Both the position numbers and the translations under genes were made by a program. A stretch of 64,000 nt of DNA from Bacteroidia bacterium (lineage in GTDB: Bacteria; Bacteroidota; Ignavibacteria; SZUA-365), in assembly GCA_027493955.1 (NCBI GenBank), contig JAOSJT010000001.1, positions 2,157,131 to 2,221,130 of the forward strand, read 5' to 3'. Under the pieces are notes generated by a model. It was given only the letters and a program-made list of their open reading frames with translations, ran no database searches and was not told the DNA's origin. Numbering within the stretch: position 1 is the stretch's first letter; every line of letters starts with the position of its first letter. Below are positions 54,972 to 64,000 of this stretch, piece by piece.

Positions 54972-57900
54972 TTACCTGGCCAGCGTCATCCTGATGGTTT
55001 TCGAGAAGCTGAGACCGCTCTCAAAACCGCTCATGGTGATCGTCGCGATGTACTGGCCCGAGGACAGCTTCGCGGCGTCAAATTGGAGAGTGTGTACGCC
55101 CGCATCGACAGAGCCGTTGACGGGCGAATCAATATGGCGCCCGAGCATGTCCGTGATGCGAAGATGGACGTGACTGCGTTCGGGCAGACTGTATTGAATT
55201 GTGGTCGAAGGATTGAAGGGATTCGGATAGTTCTGGCTCATGTCGAACGTGTGCGGTGTGAATCCGTCATCACTGCGGGGTGTAACACCGCCGTGCTGTT
55301 TCATCCAGTTGAGCTTGATGGCGAGGTAGTCGAAATTGTTCACCACACCGTTTCCATCTGCGTCCATGTAGCAGCCCATGGCCGTGAACCACGGTGCGCT
55401 GGCCTGCGGCTGCCACTGTACATAGGTCAGGGGATTCTGTGCGGCGTCGGCACGATAGCGCGCCGGACCGTTCAGCCACTGCGTACTCAGGTTTGCGTCA
55501 TGGATGTACACGTTCAGGTCTTTGCGATCCGTGTAATTGACAAGCCCGTCGTTGTTCACATCGCCCGGCCAGACCTCGCAGGGTGTGGCTCCGAGTGGGA
55601 CCAGCAGCAAGGACGAGGGATACGGCATGTAATCACGGTAGTACCCGCAGGAGTTTTTGGTATTGAACACCAGCTCGATGCGGTAGTACCCGGATGGCAG
55701 CGAGGCCGGAAGAGTGAAATAGGCCGTGCCATCGAGATCCTGATTCGCAAGTTTCGTGTCGCTGAATGATTCGCTGTACATCAGTTGATTCCCCGGCACG
55801 CTGTAGAAGTTTGCCGTCATCGTCACAGTAGCATCGAAAGGCGGGAAAATCACGCGGTAATGCACTCCCACTGTTCCGGGGAGTTCAACGTGACCGATGG
55901 GATTTCCACCGGCGTCCACGAAATCATAATTCAGACTGTTGGCGATCAAATAGCACGCTTCGTCCGCACCCATGTACGGCCGCACGCGCGGCTCCTCGTC
56001 AATGTCGTCACCGACCTCCTGAAGCAATACACCAATCAGATCGTCATCATCATCGGAAGGTGCGATCAGGTGAAGATCCCCCACCGACGGATCGGCGAAA
56101 GACACCGGTTTGCTCACGGAGTGCATGTCCTTGCCCGATGCGACTTGCAACGCGGCGAGATCGGATCGTGCTCCGGACCAGTACGCGAGATTGCTTCCGT
56201 TGCTCTTCAGGTTGTTGTAATCGGATTCGAGAATCGCTGAGGGTGTGGAGACGTACCACGCGTACCCCGAGCCCTCGTGCAGGATGATGTTGTTCATGTA
56301 ACGCTGGCTCGACCCCTGGTACGAATACAGCGCATACCCGGAAGTGTAATTCCCGCTGAGGGAAATCGTATTGTGCGCGACAAGCACGTCGTTGCAATAG
56401 TAGATACGTACCGCCGAGTAGGGATAGGTCGTCGCATTCCGGCCCACGACCATGTTGTTCACAAAGCGCGACTGACCGGTCTGATAGTAGTTGTCGTAGT
56501 ACAGGTACACGCCGTATTGATAGGCACCGCCATCGGCGACAAACACATTGCGCTCGATCTGTGAGTTGAACCCGTAGTACGAATAATAGACGTACTTATA
56601 GGTATATCCGTAATTCTGAACGACGGTGTTTCCGAGGAATTTCACCTCGCCGACATAGTAGAGACGAACGGGCATGTAGTATTGTCCGGTGAACTCACTT
56701 CCTTCAATACGGAGATTGTTTTCCGTAGATGTGGTACCGGCGCCATAGATATACATGCCGTAGCTGCCGTTGCGTATGCCGCAGTCACGGAACGTCATGT
56801 TGGGCTGATTGCCCGAACCGGACGGTGAGATGATTACCGCGTTGTTCGTCGAGGTGGAGCCGCTCGTCATGCTGACAAACTCACAGGCCTCGAAGGTGCA
56901 ATCGCTCGTCCCTCCCGCATACGTAAGCACCGTGCTGTAGCTGCTGTTCGTAGCCTGCATTGTCAGATTTCGGAAGATGATATATTGCGCGCCGTTGAGA
57001 CTGACGACATAATTCGTACCCGTCGATGTCCCGGCGTTTGTGAGCGTTACGTCGGTCGCATTCCCGGTTTCCGATTGGAAGGTGATGGTATTGATCGCCG
57101 AAGTCCCGGAAATGTTGCCGAATTCGACCCTCGTGGGATAACTGCCACTGCGGATGTTGAACACCACGGGACCGCATACACCATTCGCATTGAGGTCGCT
57201 CACCGCATCGGCGATGGTCGCGTAATCGGGTGTCGCACCACCGACAGTGTACGTACCGGAAATGGCGGCCTTGCGGGTGACGACAAGGGAGTCATTATTC
57301 GTCACCGTGTCCTGAACGCCGTTTGGCATCGTAGTCCAGATCTCGAAAGTGTAGGGAATCCCGGCGGCAAAACTCATAGAACCGAGCGTGACTGTCGTTT
57401 TCCGCGTGGCGGAATTGAGCGTGTCAAGGAGACCGGTCCAATTCACCGCAGTCTGGGGCACCCCATTGAGAGTCCAGTTAATTGTCGCGGACGTGATCTG
57501 GTTGATGCCGTAGTTCTGCAATGTCACCTTCACGTCGTGCGTCCCGGCGCAAAAATCCTTGGGCGATTCCAGCTCGGAGATACCAGCATCATTCGGGGCA
57601 GTCGCGCCCTCGTCATACAACACCGCTCCGGCGAACTGCCGAGGACAGAGACTGAAGTTGAAACTCGTAATCCCTGTAACGGGATCACCGGTTCCTGTAC
57701 CCGCGCAATGGCTGCCGGCCGATATCGTCATGCGCCCGTCGGTAAATGTGGGTGGACTGACGTTCGAGTTGTACTTGACAGAGATGGAGTGGTGCGAAAT
57801 GATGAACCCCCAGGTTTCGTTCGCCTGAATCAGAAAATCCAGGTTGATAGGGATTTCGGTATAGGTCGACGTCGTGGTGACGGTGACGTTGGATCGTCCG

Positions 57901-58214
57901 AGATGGATCCAGCCATTGTTCTGGTTCACGTAGCCATTCGGTCGCGCCCAGATATCGACGGTCGTCGTCCCGGTTCCCGAAAAGGTGTTCCGGAAACGGT
58001 ACAGCCGCACCGCTTCATGCGCGGTGATATCGAAAGAGATGAAGGAATTGGAAGAAGTCGAGGTTGTGGCTGTCGGCTTTGTCGAAAGCATGTACGCGCC
58101 CTGTGCTGCAGCTTGTTGATGTGGCTGCAGGAGAAGAAACGTACAAATCATCAGCATCACAGCGGCAGGCAAGCGTCTCGAGAGCCCTGCAATATTTGTG
58201 GCCATATGCTTCAT
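54972..58214 (-). CDS. Giant secreted beta-helix / dockerin-like / T9SS protein, copy 2 (different N-terminus)
   Basis: A 1080-residue paralog. GGAGA lies six bases before the ATG at 58214, giving a signal peptide ending near QAAAQ. Its first ~190 residues differ from copies 1 and 3: the Cys-rich domain is replaced by one with ISFDITAHEAVRLYRFRN and VDIWARPNGYVN, resembling a jelly-roll sandwich. From the CARDB-like domain (PNDAGISELESPKDFCAG) onward it follows the shared plan: beta-helix, beta domain, paired EF-hand loops and T9SS tail. Its tail (SQNYPNPFNPSTTIQYSLPERS, ending RMTLAR) is more divergent than those of copies 1, 3 and 4. Confidence 0.9.
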   Translation of the reverse strand: MKHMATNIAGLSRRLPAAVMLMICTFLLLQPHQQAAAQGAYMLSTKPTATTSTSSNSFISFDITAHEAVRLYRFRNTFSGTGTTTVDIWARPNGYVNQNNGWIHLGRSNVTVTTTSTYTEIPINLDFLIQANETWGFIISHHSISVKYNSNVSPPTFTDGRMTISAGSHCAGTGTGDPVTGITSFNFSLCPRQFAGAVLYDEGATAPNDAGISELESPKDFCAGTHDVKVTLQNYGINQITSATINWTLNGVPQTAVNWTGLLDTLNSATRKTTVTLGSMSFAAGIPYTFEIWTTMPNGVQDTVTNNDSLVVTRKAAISGTYTVGGATPDYATIADAVSDLNANGVCGPVVFNIRSGSYPTRVEFGNISGTSAINTITFQSETGNATDVTLTNAGTSTGTNYVVSLNGAQYIIFRNLTMQATNSSYSTVLTYAGGTSDCTFEACEFVSMTSGSTSTNNAVIISPSGSGNQPNMTFRDCGIRNGSYGMYIYGAGTTSTENNLRIEGSEFTGQYYMPVRLYYVGEVKFLGNTVVQNYGYTYKYVYYSYYGFNSQIERNVFVADGGAYQYGVYLYYDNYYQTGQSRFVNNMVVGRNATTYPYSAVRIYYCNDVLVAHNTISLSGNYTSGYALYSYQGSSQRYMNNIILHEGSGYAWYVSTPSAILESDYNNLKSNGSNLAYWSGARSDLAALQVASGKDMHSVSKPVSFADPSVGDLHLIAPSDDDDDLIGVLLQEVGDDIDEEPRVRPYMGADEACYLIANSLNYDFVDAGGNPIGHVELPGTVGVHYRVIFPPFDATVTMTANFYSVPGNQLMYSESFSDTKLANQDLDGTAYFTLPASLPSGYYRIELVFNTKNSCGYYRDYMPYPSSLLLVPLGATPCEVWPGDVNNDGLVNYTDRKDLNVYIHDANLSTQWLNGPARYRADAAQNPLTYVQWQPQASAPWFTAMGCYMDADGNGVVNNFDYLAIKLNWMKQHGGVTPRSDDGFTPHTFDMSQNYPNPFNPSTTIQYSLPERSHVHLRITDMLGRHIDSPVNGSVDAGVHTLQFDAAKLSSGQYIATITMSGFESGLSFSKTIRMTLAR

Positions 58215-58984
58215 GATGTCTCCGGATTGTGTAACGGTATCATTGATTCTGCGTCGCTTCGATTTCAGGTGCTTCATCATCAGATGGTGATGCGTCACGT
58301 GGGTCCGCATTTCCGCGTTATGGATTACACGCCCGTCATCACGCATGATGTGGCGTCCAGTGTGTTCGTGGTCACCTGGAATCACCGAGAGAGCACTATC
58401 GGATTCTCGCCTGCCGGACAATGCTACGGGAAGTGCGTACATCGGCACGACAAATACGTGGCTTTTTTTCACATCTGCTCATTGTGTGACTATTTGCCAC
58501 GTTTTTATGATACAACATTCGAATAGTAATTGCAAGAGAATAATCGAGTTCCTATACGTGTTGCCGGAGAATTATTCGGGATGTGAACATATGGCCAAAA
58601 ATGTTTGTATCCTCACATTTTTCGACACTCATGCAGCTAATCAAATCCGAGTAGCGTGATATTTTTTCACACTTCAAATTAGGATTGCAGAAGCTTCAAT
58701 TTCAGAGAACTTCGCACCTCCCCCGTTCCTACCCAGGATGACGCCGCATATCGTGTTCTTGCAGCGCGTAACCCGAACGGGGTTTTCAGAGCAGTTCATC
58801 CCCGGAAAATTGCGTATACCCTGTGGTCCGGTTACATGGATTGCGGGATCGAACTTGAGCGCTGGCCCTCCAGGTGGGTGTCGAGAACCTCCCATCAGAA
58901 ATGTTGGACATTGCAGTAGTGAAGTACTGTTTCCCCTGTTGTCGCGCAAGCCGGGCCCCGGATCACAGACGTGTATCGGCGCAC
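58215..58984. promoter_or_regulatory. Upstream region of copy 2 with GTGA-N7-TCAC motifs
   Basis: No gene is recognised in these ~770 bases. Two T-rich dyads lie here, GTGGCTTTTTTTCAC at 58458-58472 and GTGATATTTTTTCAC at 58656-58670, and a third version precedes copy 3. They resemble CRP/FNR-type half-sites with seven instead of six bases between arms. The central part (58480-58680) is AT-rich compared with the flanking coding DNA. Confidence 0.45.
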
Positions 58985-59019
58985 AAAAAATCCCGCCCCC
59001 GCTCAGGGCGGGGACGGGA
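58985..59019 (-). terminator. Terminator of the third beta-helix gene
   Basis: On the minus strand a 12-bp GC-rich stem, TCCCGTCCCCGC with GCGGGGGCGGGA (one T-G wobble), is followed by six T residues, 26 bases past the stop. Confidence 0.92.
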
Positions 59020-59044
59020 AGAAAATGATCGGATCGAGACGGAA

Positions 59045-62000
59045 CTACTTGTTCAGCGTCATCTTGATGGTTTTCGAGAAGCTCAGGCCGCTTTCGTTGC
59101 CCGTCATGTTCACGATGGCCATGTACTGACCGCTCGGGAGATTCGTGGCTTCGAATGTGTACTGATGAATGCCGGTTTCCACGATGCCGTCAACCGCTGT
59201 CGCAACAACGCGGCCCAACATGTCCACCACGCGCAGATGCACGCGGCTCGGCTCGGGGACGCTGTACTGAATGGTCGTCGTCGGATTGAACGGATTCGGG
59301 AAGTTCTGGCTCATGTCGAAGGTCGTCGGGGCAAAGCCGGCATCGTTGCGCGGGGTGACGCCTCCGTGCTGCTTCATCCAGTTGAGCTTGATGGCGAGGT
59401 AGTCGAAATTGTTCACCACACCGTTGCCGTCCGCATCCATGTAGCAGCCCATGGCCGTGAACCACGGAGCGCTCGCCTGCGGCTGCCACTGAATGTAGGT
59501 CAGCGGATTCTGCACGGCGTCGGCGCGGTAGCGGGCCGGGCCGTTCAGCCACTGCGTGCTCAAATTGGCGTCATGGATGTACTCGTTCAGATCCTTGCGG
59601 TCCGTGTAGTTCACCACGCCGTCGTTGTTCACGTCGCCCGGCCACACTTCGCAGGGCGTTGCGCCGAGGGGCACAAGCAGCAGCGAGGTGGGATACGGCA
59701 TGTAGTTGCGGTAATAGCCGCAGCTGTTCTTGGTGTTGAACACCAGCTCGATTTTGTAATACCCTGTCGGCAGGTTCGCCGGCAGATTGAAGTACGACGT
59801 GCCATCCAGCGGCTGGCCGGCCAGCTTGTTCGCGCTGAAGGTCTCGCTGTACACGAGCTGATTGCCCGGCACGCTGTAGAAATTCGCCGTCATCGTGATC
59901 GTCGCGTCGAAGTCCGGGAAAATCACGCGGTAATGGACACCTACCGTCCCGGGAAGTTCAATGTAACCGATCGGATTGCCGCTGCCGTCCACGAATTCGT
60001 AGTTCAGGCTGTTGGCGATCAGATAACAGGCCTCGTCGGCACCCATGTACGGACGCACGCGCGGTTCCTTGTCAATGTCGTCGGTCACCGACGGAAGCAG
60101 CATGCCGATCAGATCGTCATCGTCATCCGACGGCGCGACGAGATGCAGATTTCCTGTCGCGGGATCCGCAAAGCTCACGGGTTTGCTGACGGAGTTTCCA
60201 TCCTTGCCCGAGGCCACCTGGAGAGCTGCGAGATTCGCGCGGTTGCCGTTCCAGTATGCGAGATTGGCGCCATTGGACCGGATGTTGTTGTAGTCCGATT
60301 CAACGACATTCGTACCCGGAAGCACGTACCAGGCGTACCCCGCACCGGAGTGCAGCATCATATTGTTCAGATAGCGGCTGTTCGCACCGTAGTACGTATA
60401 CAATGCATAACCGGATGCATACGTCCCGTCCATGGTGATTGTGTTGTGCGCGAAGTACAAATCGTTGCAGTAGTACATGCGCGCCGCGGAGTAGGCGTAG
60501 GTCGTGGCGTTCCGGCCCACGATCATGTTGTTGACGAAACGGGAATTCCCCGCCTGATAATAGTTGTCGTAGTACAGATACACGCCATACTGATACGTCC
60601 CACCATCGGCGACGAACACGTTACGCTCCACCTGCGTGTTGAAACCGTAGTACGACATGAATACGTACTTATAGATGTAGCCGTAGTTCTGGATGACGCG
60701 GTTGTCGAAGAATTTCAGCTCGCCGACATAATAGAAATACGTCGGATAGTAGTACTGACCGGTAAATTCGCAGCCCTCGACGCGGAAGTTGTTCATGGTC
60801 GAGGTGGTGCTCGAACCAAACACGTACATTCCGAAGCTGCCATTGCGGATGCCGCAGCGAAGGAAGGTGTTGTCCGGCTTCATAGCCCCGGATGGCGAGT
60901 ACACCACCGCATTGTAGGTCGAGGTGGAGGTGCTCGGCAAGCTGACGAGTTCGCAATTCTCGACGAGGTTATTGGTAGAACTACCGGACAAATCCACCAC
61001 GGTGCTGTACGAAACATTCGTCGCGGTCATGGTGAGGTTCTTGAACGTCACCCATGAACACCCATTGAACTTCACGACGAAATTGTTCGTGGTCGACGTC
61101 GCCGCGTGCGTCAAGGTCACATCGCCCTTGTTGCCCGATTCGGACTGGAAGGTCACGGTGTTGACGGCAGACGTACCGGAAATGGTGCCGATATCCACAT
61201 TCGTCGGGTAGCTGCCGTTGCGGATGTTGTACACCACTGGTCCGCATACACCATTGGCTACAAGATCCGCGACTGCGGCATTAACGGACGGATAATCGGG
61301 AGAAGCGCCACCAATGGTGAAGGTACCGGTCATTGCGGCCTTGCGCGTTACGGTCACGGTGTCGTTGAGATTCACCGTGTCGGCCACGTTGTTCGGCATG
61401 CTCGTCCAGACCTTGAACGTGTACGGAATGCCGTTGGCAAAGGTCTCGGATCCGAGTGTCACCTGCGTCTCACGCGTGGTGGAATTCAGCGTATCGAGAA
61501 GTCCGGTCCAGTTGAACGACGGTTTCGGGACGCCGTTGAGCGTCCAGTGAATCGTGGCGCTCGTGACGGGAAGGGTGCCAAAGTTCTTCAGGGTGACCTG
61601 AATCGGATAGGTCCCGGCGCAGAAATCCTTTGGCGAGTCGATGGATGCGATGCCGATATCATTGGGAGCCGAAGGCCGGATGAATTCGATTTCCATAATC
61701 TGCGTCGGAGCACCGCAGGTAGCGGTGTTGAAACCACCCCAGTTGAGGTTGGTGATGCAGGCGCGGAAAATCCATCCCGGGCTTGGGCAGTTGGATCCGT
61801 TGCACAGCGATGGAGCATCGATCCACAGCTCGCCGCCATAGCGGTCGCAGAGATACCAGATGCGCCCGTTGCAGAGAGGCGAGGTGTATTGGGTGCCGTT
61901 CGCGCCGGTCTTGATGGCATTCGCGAGCGCATTCGCCATCGCGGGGTCGTTGCACGTGATGCCTGCCTGCGCGACGGCATTCGCGTTTCCACGTATGGTC

Positions 62001-62209
62001 ACACCGAGGTATTGACCCGGCATCAAGGTCGCGCGCCAGGTATTCCACGCGGTGCATTGCGTTGTCGGAGTCTGACCATTGACGAACTGCATGGAGAACT
62101 TGTGGTTCTGCGCGATCGCCGTAGCCCCTGCGAGGAGGAGCAAAGCGATGATGAGAAGCCCTCTCGATCGCAGTTCTGGAATGAATGATCGTGGTATCAT
62201 TGCGTTCAT
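59045..62209 (-). CDS. Giant secreted beta-helix / dockerin-like / T9SS protein, copy 3
   Basis: A 1054-residue protein, the closest relative of copy 1. GGAGG is five bases before the ATG at 62209, and the signal peptide ends near ATAIAQ. It shares the Cys-rich N-terminal domain (FSMQFVNGQTPTTQC), CARDB-like sandwich, beta-helix, beta domain, paired EF-hand-like loops and T9SS tail. Around 59390-59510 the DNA is almost identical to 51840-51960 in copy 1, far closer than the beta-helix regions, so the C-terminal half seems recently exchanged or converted. The beta-helix repeats differ most, as expected if they carry binding specificity. Confidence 0.9.
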   Translation of the reverse strand: MNAMIPRSFIPELRSRGLLIIALLLLAGATAIAQNHKFSMQFVNGQTPTTQCTAWNTWRATLMPGQYLGVTIRGNANAVAQAGITCNDPAMANALANAIKTGANGTQYTSPLCNGRIWYLCDRYGGELWIDAPSLCNGSNCPSPGWIFRACITNLNWGGFNTATCGAPTQIMEIEFIRPSAPNDIGIASIDSPKDFCAGTYPIQVTLKNFGTLPVTSATIHWTLNGVPKPSFNWTGLLDTLNSTTRETQVTLGSETFANGIPYTFKVWTSMPNNVADTVNLNDTVTVTRKAAMTGTFTIGGASPDYPSVNAAVADLVANGVCGPVVYNIRNGSYPTNVDIGTISGTSAVNTVTFQSESGNKGDVTLTHAATSTTNNFVVKFNGCSWVTFKNLTMTATNVSYSTVVDLSGSSTNNLVENCELVSLPSTSTSTYNAVVYSPSGAMKPDNTFLRCGIRNGSFGMYVFGSSTTSTMNNFRVEGCEFTGQYYYPTYFYYVGELKFFDNRVIQNYGYIYKYVFMSYYGFNTQVERNVFVADGGTYQYGVYLYYDNYYQAGNSRFVNNMIVGRNATTYAYSAARMYYCNDLYFAHNTITMDGTYASGYALYTYYGANSRYLNNMMLHSGAGYAWYVLPGTNVVESDYNNIRSNGANLAYWNGNRANLAALQVASGKDGNSVSKPVSFADPATGNLHLVAPSDDDDDLIGMLLPSVTDDIDKEPRVRPYMGADEACYLIANSLNYEFVDGSGNPIGYIELPGTVGVHYRVIFPDFDATITMTANFYSVPGNQLVYSETFSANKLAGQPLDGTSYFNLPANLPTGYYKIELVFNTKNSCGYYRNYMPYPTSLLLVPLGATPCEVWPGDVNNDGVVNYTDRKDLNEYIHDANLSTQWLNGPARYRADAVQNPLTYIQWQPQASAPWFTAMGCYMDADGNGVVNNFDYLAIKLNWMKQHGGVTPRNDAGFAPTTFDMSQNFPNPFNPTTTIQYSVPEPSRVHLRVVDMLGRVVATAVDGIVETGIHQYTFEATNLPSGQYMAIVNMTGNESGLSFSKTIKMTLNK

Positions 62210-63251
62210 TGAACCTCCAGGTAAAGTGGATGACAGTATTGCGGGATAAATATTTTCAAATCCATAGGCGGCTTTCACTGAACCCCGACATAATGGGTGC
62301 TGCATGTTTGAATATTAGATCAACATACTTCCACCACAGTCGGACCTCGAAGAGAACAGTCGTCGTGTCATTGGGAATCTAGCCCTTTCCCGGAACGAAA
62401 GCAACAGATTCGTGATTTTTTTTCACGATTCTCCCGTAGTGAATATTCGTAGTAGCATTTTTACCTACATATCGCCTGTTTCGGTCAGATTTTAATTGCT
62501 TTGGAGCTCTACCATTTCATCCCGGTCTCGGAGTTTCTCACAGCCGGCATATCTATTCACAATGTCGCAAGTTAGTGCCGTTTATGCACAGCAGAGCTCG
62601 CCAAGATCAGTGCAGCCCATTTCCGGGTGACGGCAAGAAATTGCTTCGACACGGGAATAGAACGCAATGCAGAACATTTGACTGATCGAAGCTATTCGGT
62701 CGCGTCTTCATTCACCCGAACCGGGGCTCCCGTCGCGCTGCGGCGGGTACTCCTTGCCGGCTATCCTTCCATCAGGCGATAGAGAGGATTTCAATCATAC
62801 ATGTTTGTTTTTTTTGCACACACTCCTTCAACATCGGTTTGCAGGCGACATCCTTTCTTAGCTCCCGACCTCGTCCCTGATATCTGACCCTGTGCTGAGA
62901 TGCTGATTCCCATCGGTTGATGTGATTTCTTTCTGCGGTTTGGGTGCTCCGATGCCGAAATCAGGGCGAAGATGCCTCCTTCACGAACGATAGTGATCGT
63001 GAAAATGGCCATTGTTGCGCCTTCGCATCATTGCGTCTTCGAGTTGAATTCCCCTCTTACCTCAGAAGAACGGAACGTAATGTTTCAAAGTGACTATACA
63101 GATGCTGTTGTCGGTCCGCGATTCAATGAGCCTTTTTCTGCGATGAGGGAAGTGTGATTCCTGCAGTGTCTTGGGTGCTGCAATGACGAACTCAGGAAAC
63201 ACCTTCCACGTAGGCTTCTCGTCTGCCGCCTCCCTTGGCAGCCTTCCAAAT
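62210..63251. promoter_or_regulatory. Long gene-free region upstream of copy 3
   Basis: About 1 kb with no recognised gene. GTGATTTTTTTTCAC (62412-62426), flanked by C and G to make a CGTGA-N7-TCACG dyad, lies 203 bases before the copy 3 start and matches the sites upstream of copy 2. Short open frames near 62791-63157 lack any domain or good ribosome site. Confidence 0.45.
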
Positions 63252-63280
63252 AAAAAAAACGCCCCGCATGCGCGGGGCGT
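63252..63280 (-). terminator. Terminator of the fourth beta-helix gene
   Basis: ACGCCCCGC pairs with GCGGGGCGT over ATGC, followed on the minus strand by a run of eight T residues, 29 bases past the stop. Confidence 0.93.
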
Positions 63281-63308
63281 TGATAGTCGTTCCTCGTTGG
63301 AGGATGAA

Positions 63309-64000
63309 CTATTTGTTCAGCGTCATCTTGATGGTTTTCGAGAAGCTCAGACCGCTTTCGTTGCCCGTCATGTTCACGATGGCCATGTACTGGCCGCTCG
63401 GAAGATTCGTGGCGTCGAAGGTGTACTGATGTACACCGGCTTCCACGATGCCGTCCACCGCGGTTGCCACAACGCGGCCCAGCATATCCACCACGCGCAG
63501 ATGCACGCGGCTCGGCTCGGGCACGCTGTACTGCAGCGTCGTCGTCGGGTTGAACGGATTCGGGAAGTTCTGGCTCATGTCAAAGGTCGTCGGCATGAAG
63601 CCGGCATCGCTACGCGGAGCGACACCGCCATGCTGACGCATCCAGTTGAGCTTGATGGCGAGGTAGTCGAAGTTGTTCACGACACCATTGCCGTCGGCAT
63701 CCATATAGCAACCCTTGGCCGTGAACCACGGGGCGCTCGCCTGCGGCATCCACTGAATGTAGGTCAGAGGATTCTGCACAGCGTCGGCACGGTAACGGGC
63801 CGGACCGTTCAGCCACTGCGTGTTCAGATTCGCGTCATGGATGTACTCGTTGAGATCCTTGCGGTCCGTGTAATTCACCACGCCATCGTTGTTCACGTCG
63901 CCCGGCCACACTTCGCAAGGGGTGGCGCCGAGGGGCACGAGCAGCAGCGACGAGGGATACGGCATGTAGTTGCGATAGTAACCGCAGCTGTTCTTGGTGT
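63309..64000 (-). CDS. Beta-helix / dockerin-like / T9SS protein, copy 4 (partial)
   Basis: Only the last ~230 codons are inside the window; the frame is open through the right edge (TKNSCGYYRNYM precedes the first internal Met), so the internal ATG at 63965 is not the start. It shows the paired EF-hand-like loops (DVNNDGVVNYTD, DADGNGVVNNFD) and the T9SS tail ending KMTLNK, nearly identical to copies 1 and 3, with a few substitutions such as WMPQAS and AKGCYM. This means the array continues beyond the window. Confidence 0.93.
   Translation of the reverse strand, partial: TKNSCGYYRNYMPYPSSLLLVPLGATPCEVWPGDVNNDGVVNYTDRKDLNEYIHDANLNTQWLNGPARYRADAVQNPLTYIQWMPQASAPWFTAKGCYMDADGNGVVNNFDYLAIKLNWMRQHGGVAPRSDAGFMPTTFDMSQNFPNPFNPTTTLQYSVPEPSRVHLRVVDMLGRVVATAVDGIVEAGVHQYTFDATNLPSGQYMAIVNMTGNESGLSFSKTIKMTLNK

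Noticed and set aside
56985-58526. A 513-codon plus-strand open frame
   Set aside because: Antisense shadow of copy 2 with the same biased composition and no recognisable domain.
58874-61057. A 727-codon plus-strand open frame
   Set aside because: It is antisense to the copy 3 beta-helix gene, His/Arg/Val-rich from codon bias, with no domain; the minus-strand gene has a signal peptide, ribosome site and terminator.
62791-63157. Small open frames in the gap before copy 3
   Set aside because: Low-quality frames without ribosome sites or recognisable features.

Overview
The window reads as a chromosomal segment of a Gram-negative member of the Bacteroidota/Chlorobiota (FCB) lineage, probably an Ignavibacteria- or Kapabacteria-like group. 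Eight proteins, one cut by the window edge, end in type IX secretion (T9SS) C-terminal sorting domains. There is also an Omp85 outer-membrane assembly protein, an LPS-type glycan operon and several lipoproteins. The DNA is moderately GC-rich. Placement below phylum level is inference. No phage, CRISPR array or intact insertion sequence is visible.

Layout. 0-2 kb: the end of pyruvate:ferredoxin oxidoreductase and a dihydroorotate-dehydrogenase-like partner. 2-3.5 kb: a gene-free tract with REP-like inverted repeats and a set of 23-bp-phased direct repeats, leading into a DUF4143-type ATPase. 5-6.2 kb: serine dehydratase. 6.3-6.8 kb: a minisatellite. 7-11.3 kb: a 1433-residue T9SS cargo. 11.7-17.8 kb: mntP, mtgA, a lipoprotein with repeated LTxxQ-like modules, icd and a homogentisate-dioxygenase-family gene. 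18-23 kb (minus strand): ricT-holB, Omp85 and a small DUF2795-like gene. 23-28.3 kb (minus strand): a translationally coupled glycan operon (heptosyltransferase family, GT2, MsbA-like ABC exporter, O-antigen ligase, small Cys-rich protein). 28.3-37.5 kb: an adenosine-specific kinase, T9SS and FN3 lipoproteins, a hydrolase, a DASS transporter, a small barrel-like protein, a heme lipoprotein and a SLOG-fold protein.

37.8-41.7 kb holds the most notable metabolic locus. A NapC/NirT-type inner-membrane multiheme cytochrome has seven heme sites. The next gene encodes a 716-residue protein with thirteen CXXCH motifs fused to a membrane cytochrome b. The pair resembles the Geobacter ImcH and CbcL quinol-oxidising cytochromes, which feed extracellular or periplasmic electron acceptors. 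A palindromic operator-like site lies between the two genes.

42-51 kb: a TSUP/DUF1634 pair, two T9SS cargos, tRNA-Arg, an unknown membrane-anchored protein and an AbgT-type transporter. 51.5-64 kb: a same-strand array of four related giant secreted proteins (the last cut by the window end). Each carries a parallel-beta-helix region, dockerin-like calcium motifs and a T9SS signal. The C-termini are nearly identical in three of them while the N-terminal modules differ, which suggests homogenisation and domain shuffling.

Taken together, PFOR, icd, serine and homogentisate catabolism, dicarboxylate and AbgT-type uptake and the multiheme pair suggest a heterotroph that oxidises amino and organic acids and respires through c-type cytochromes. 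A second theme is the number of short tandem repeats with seven-base periodicity between genes.
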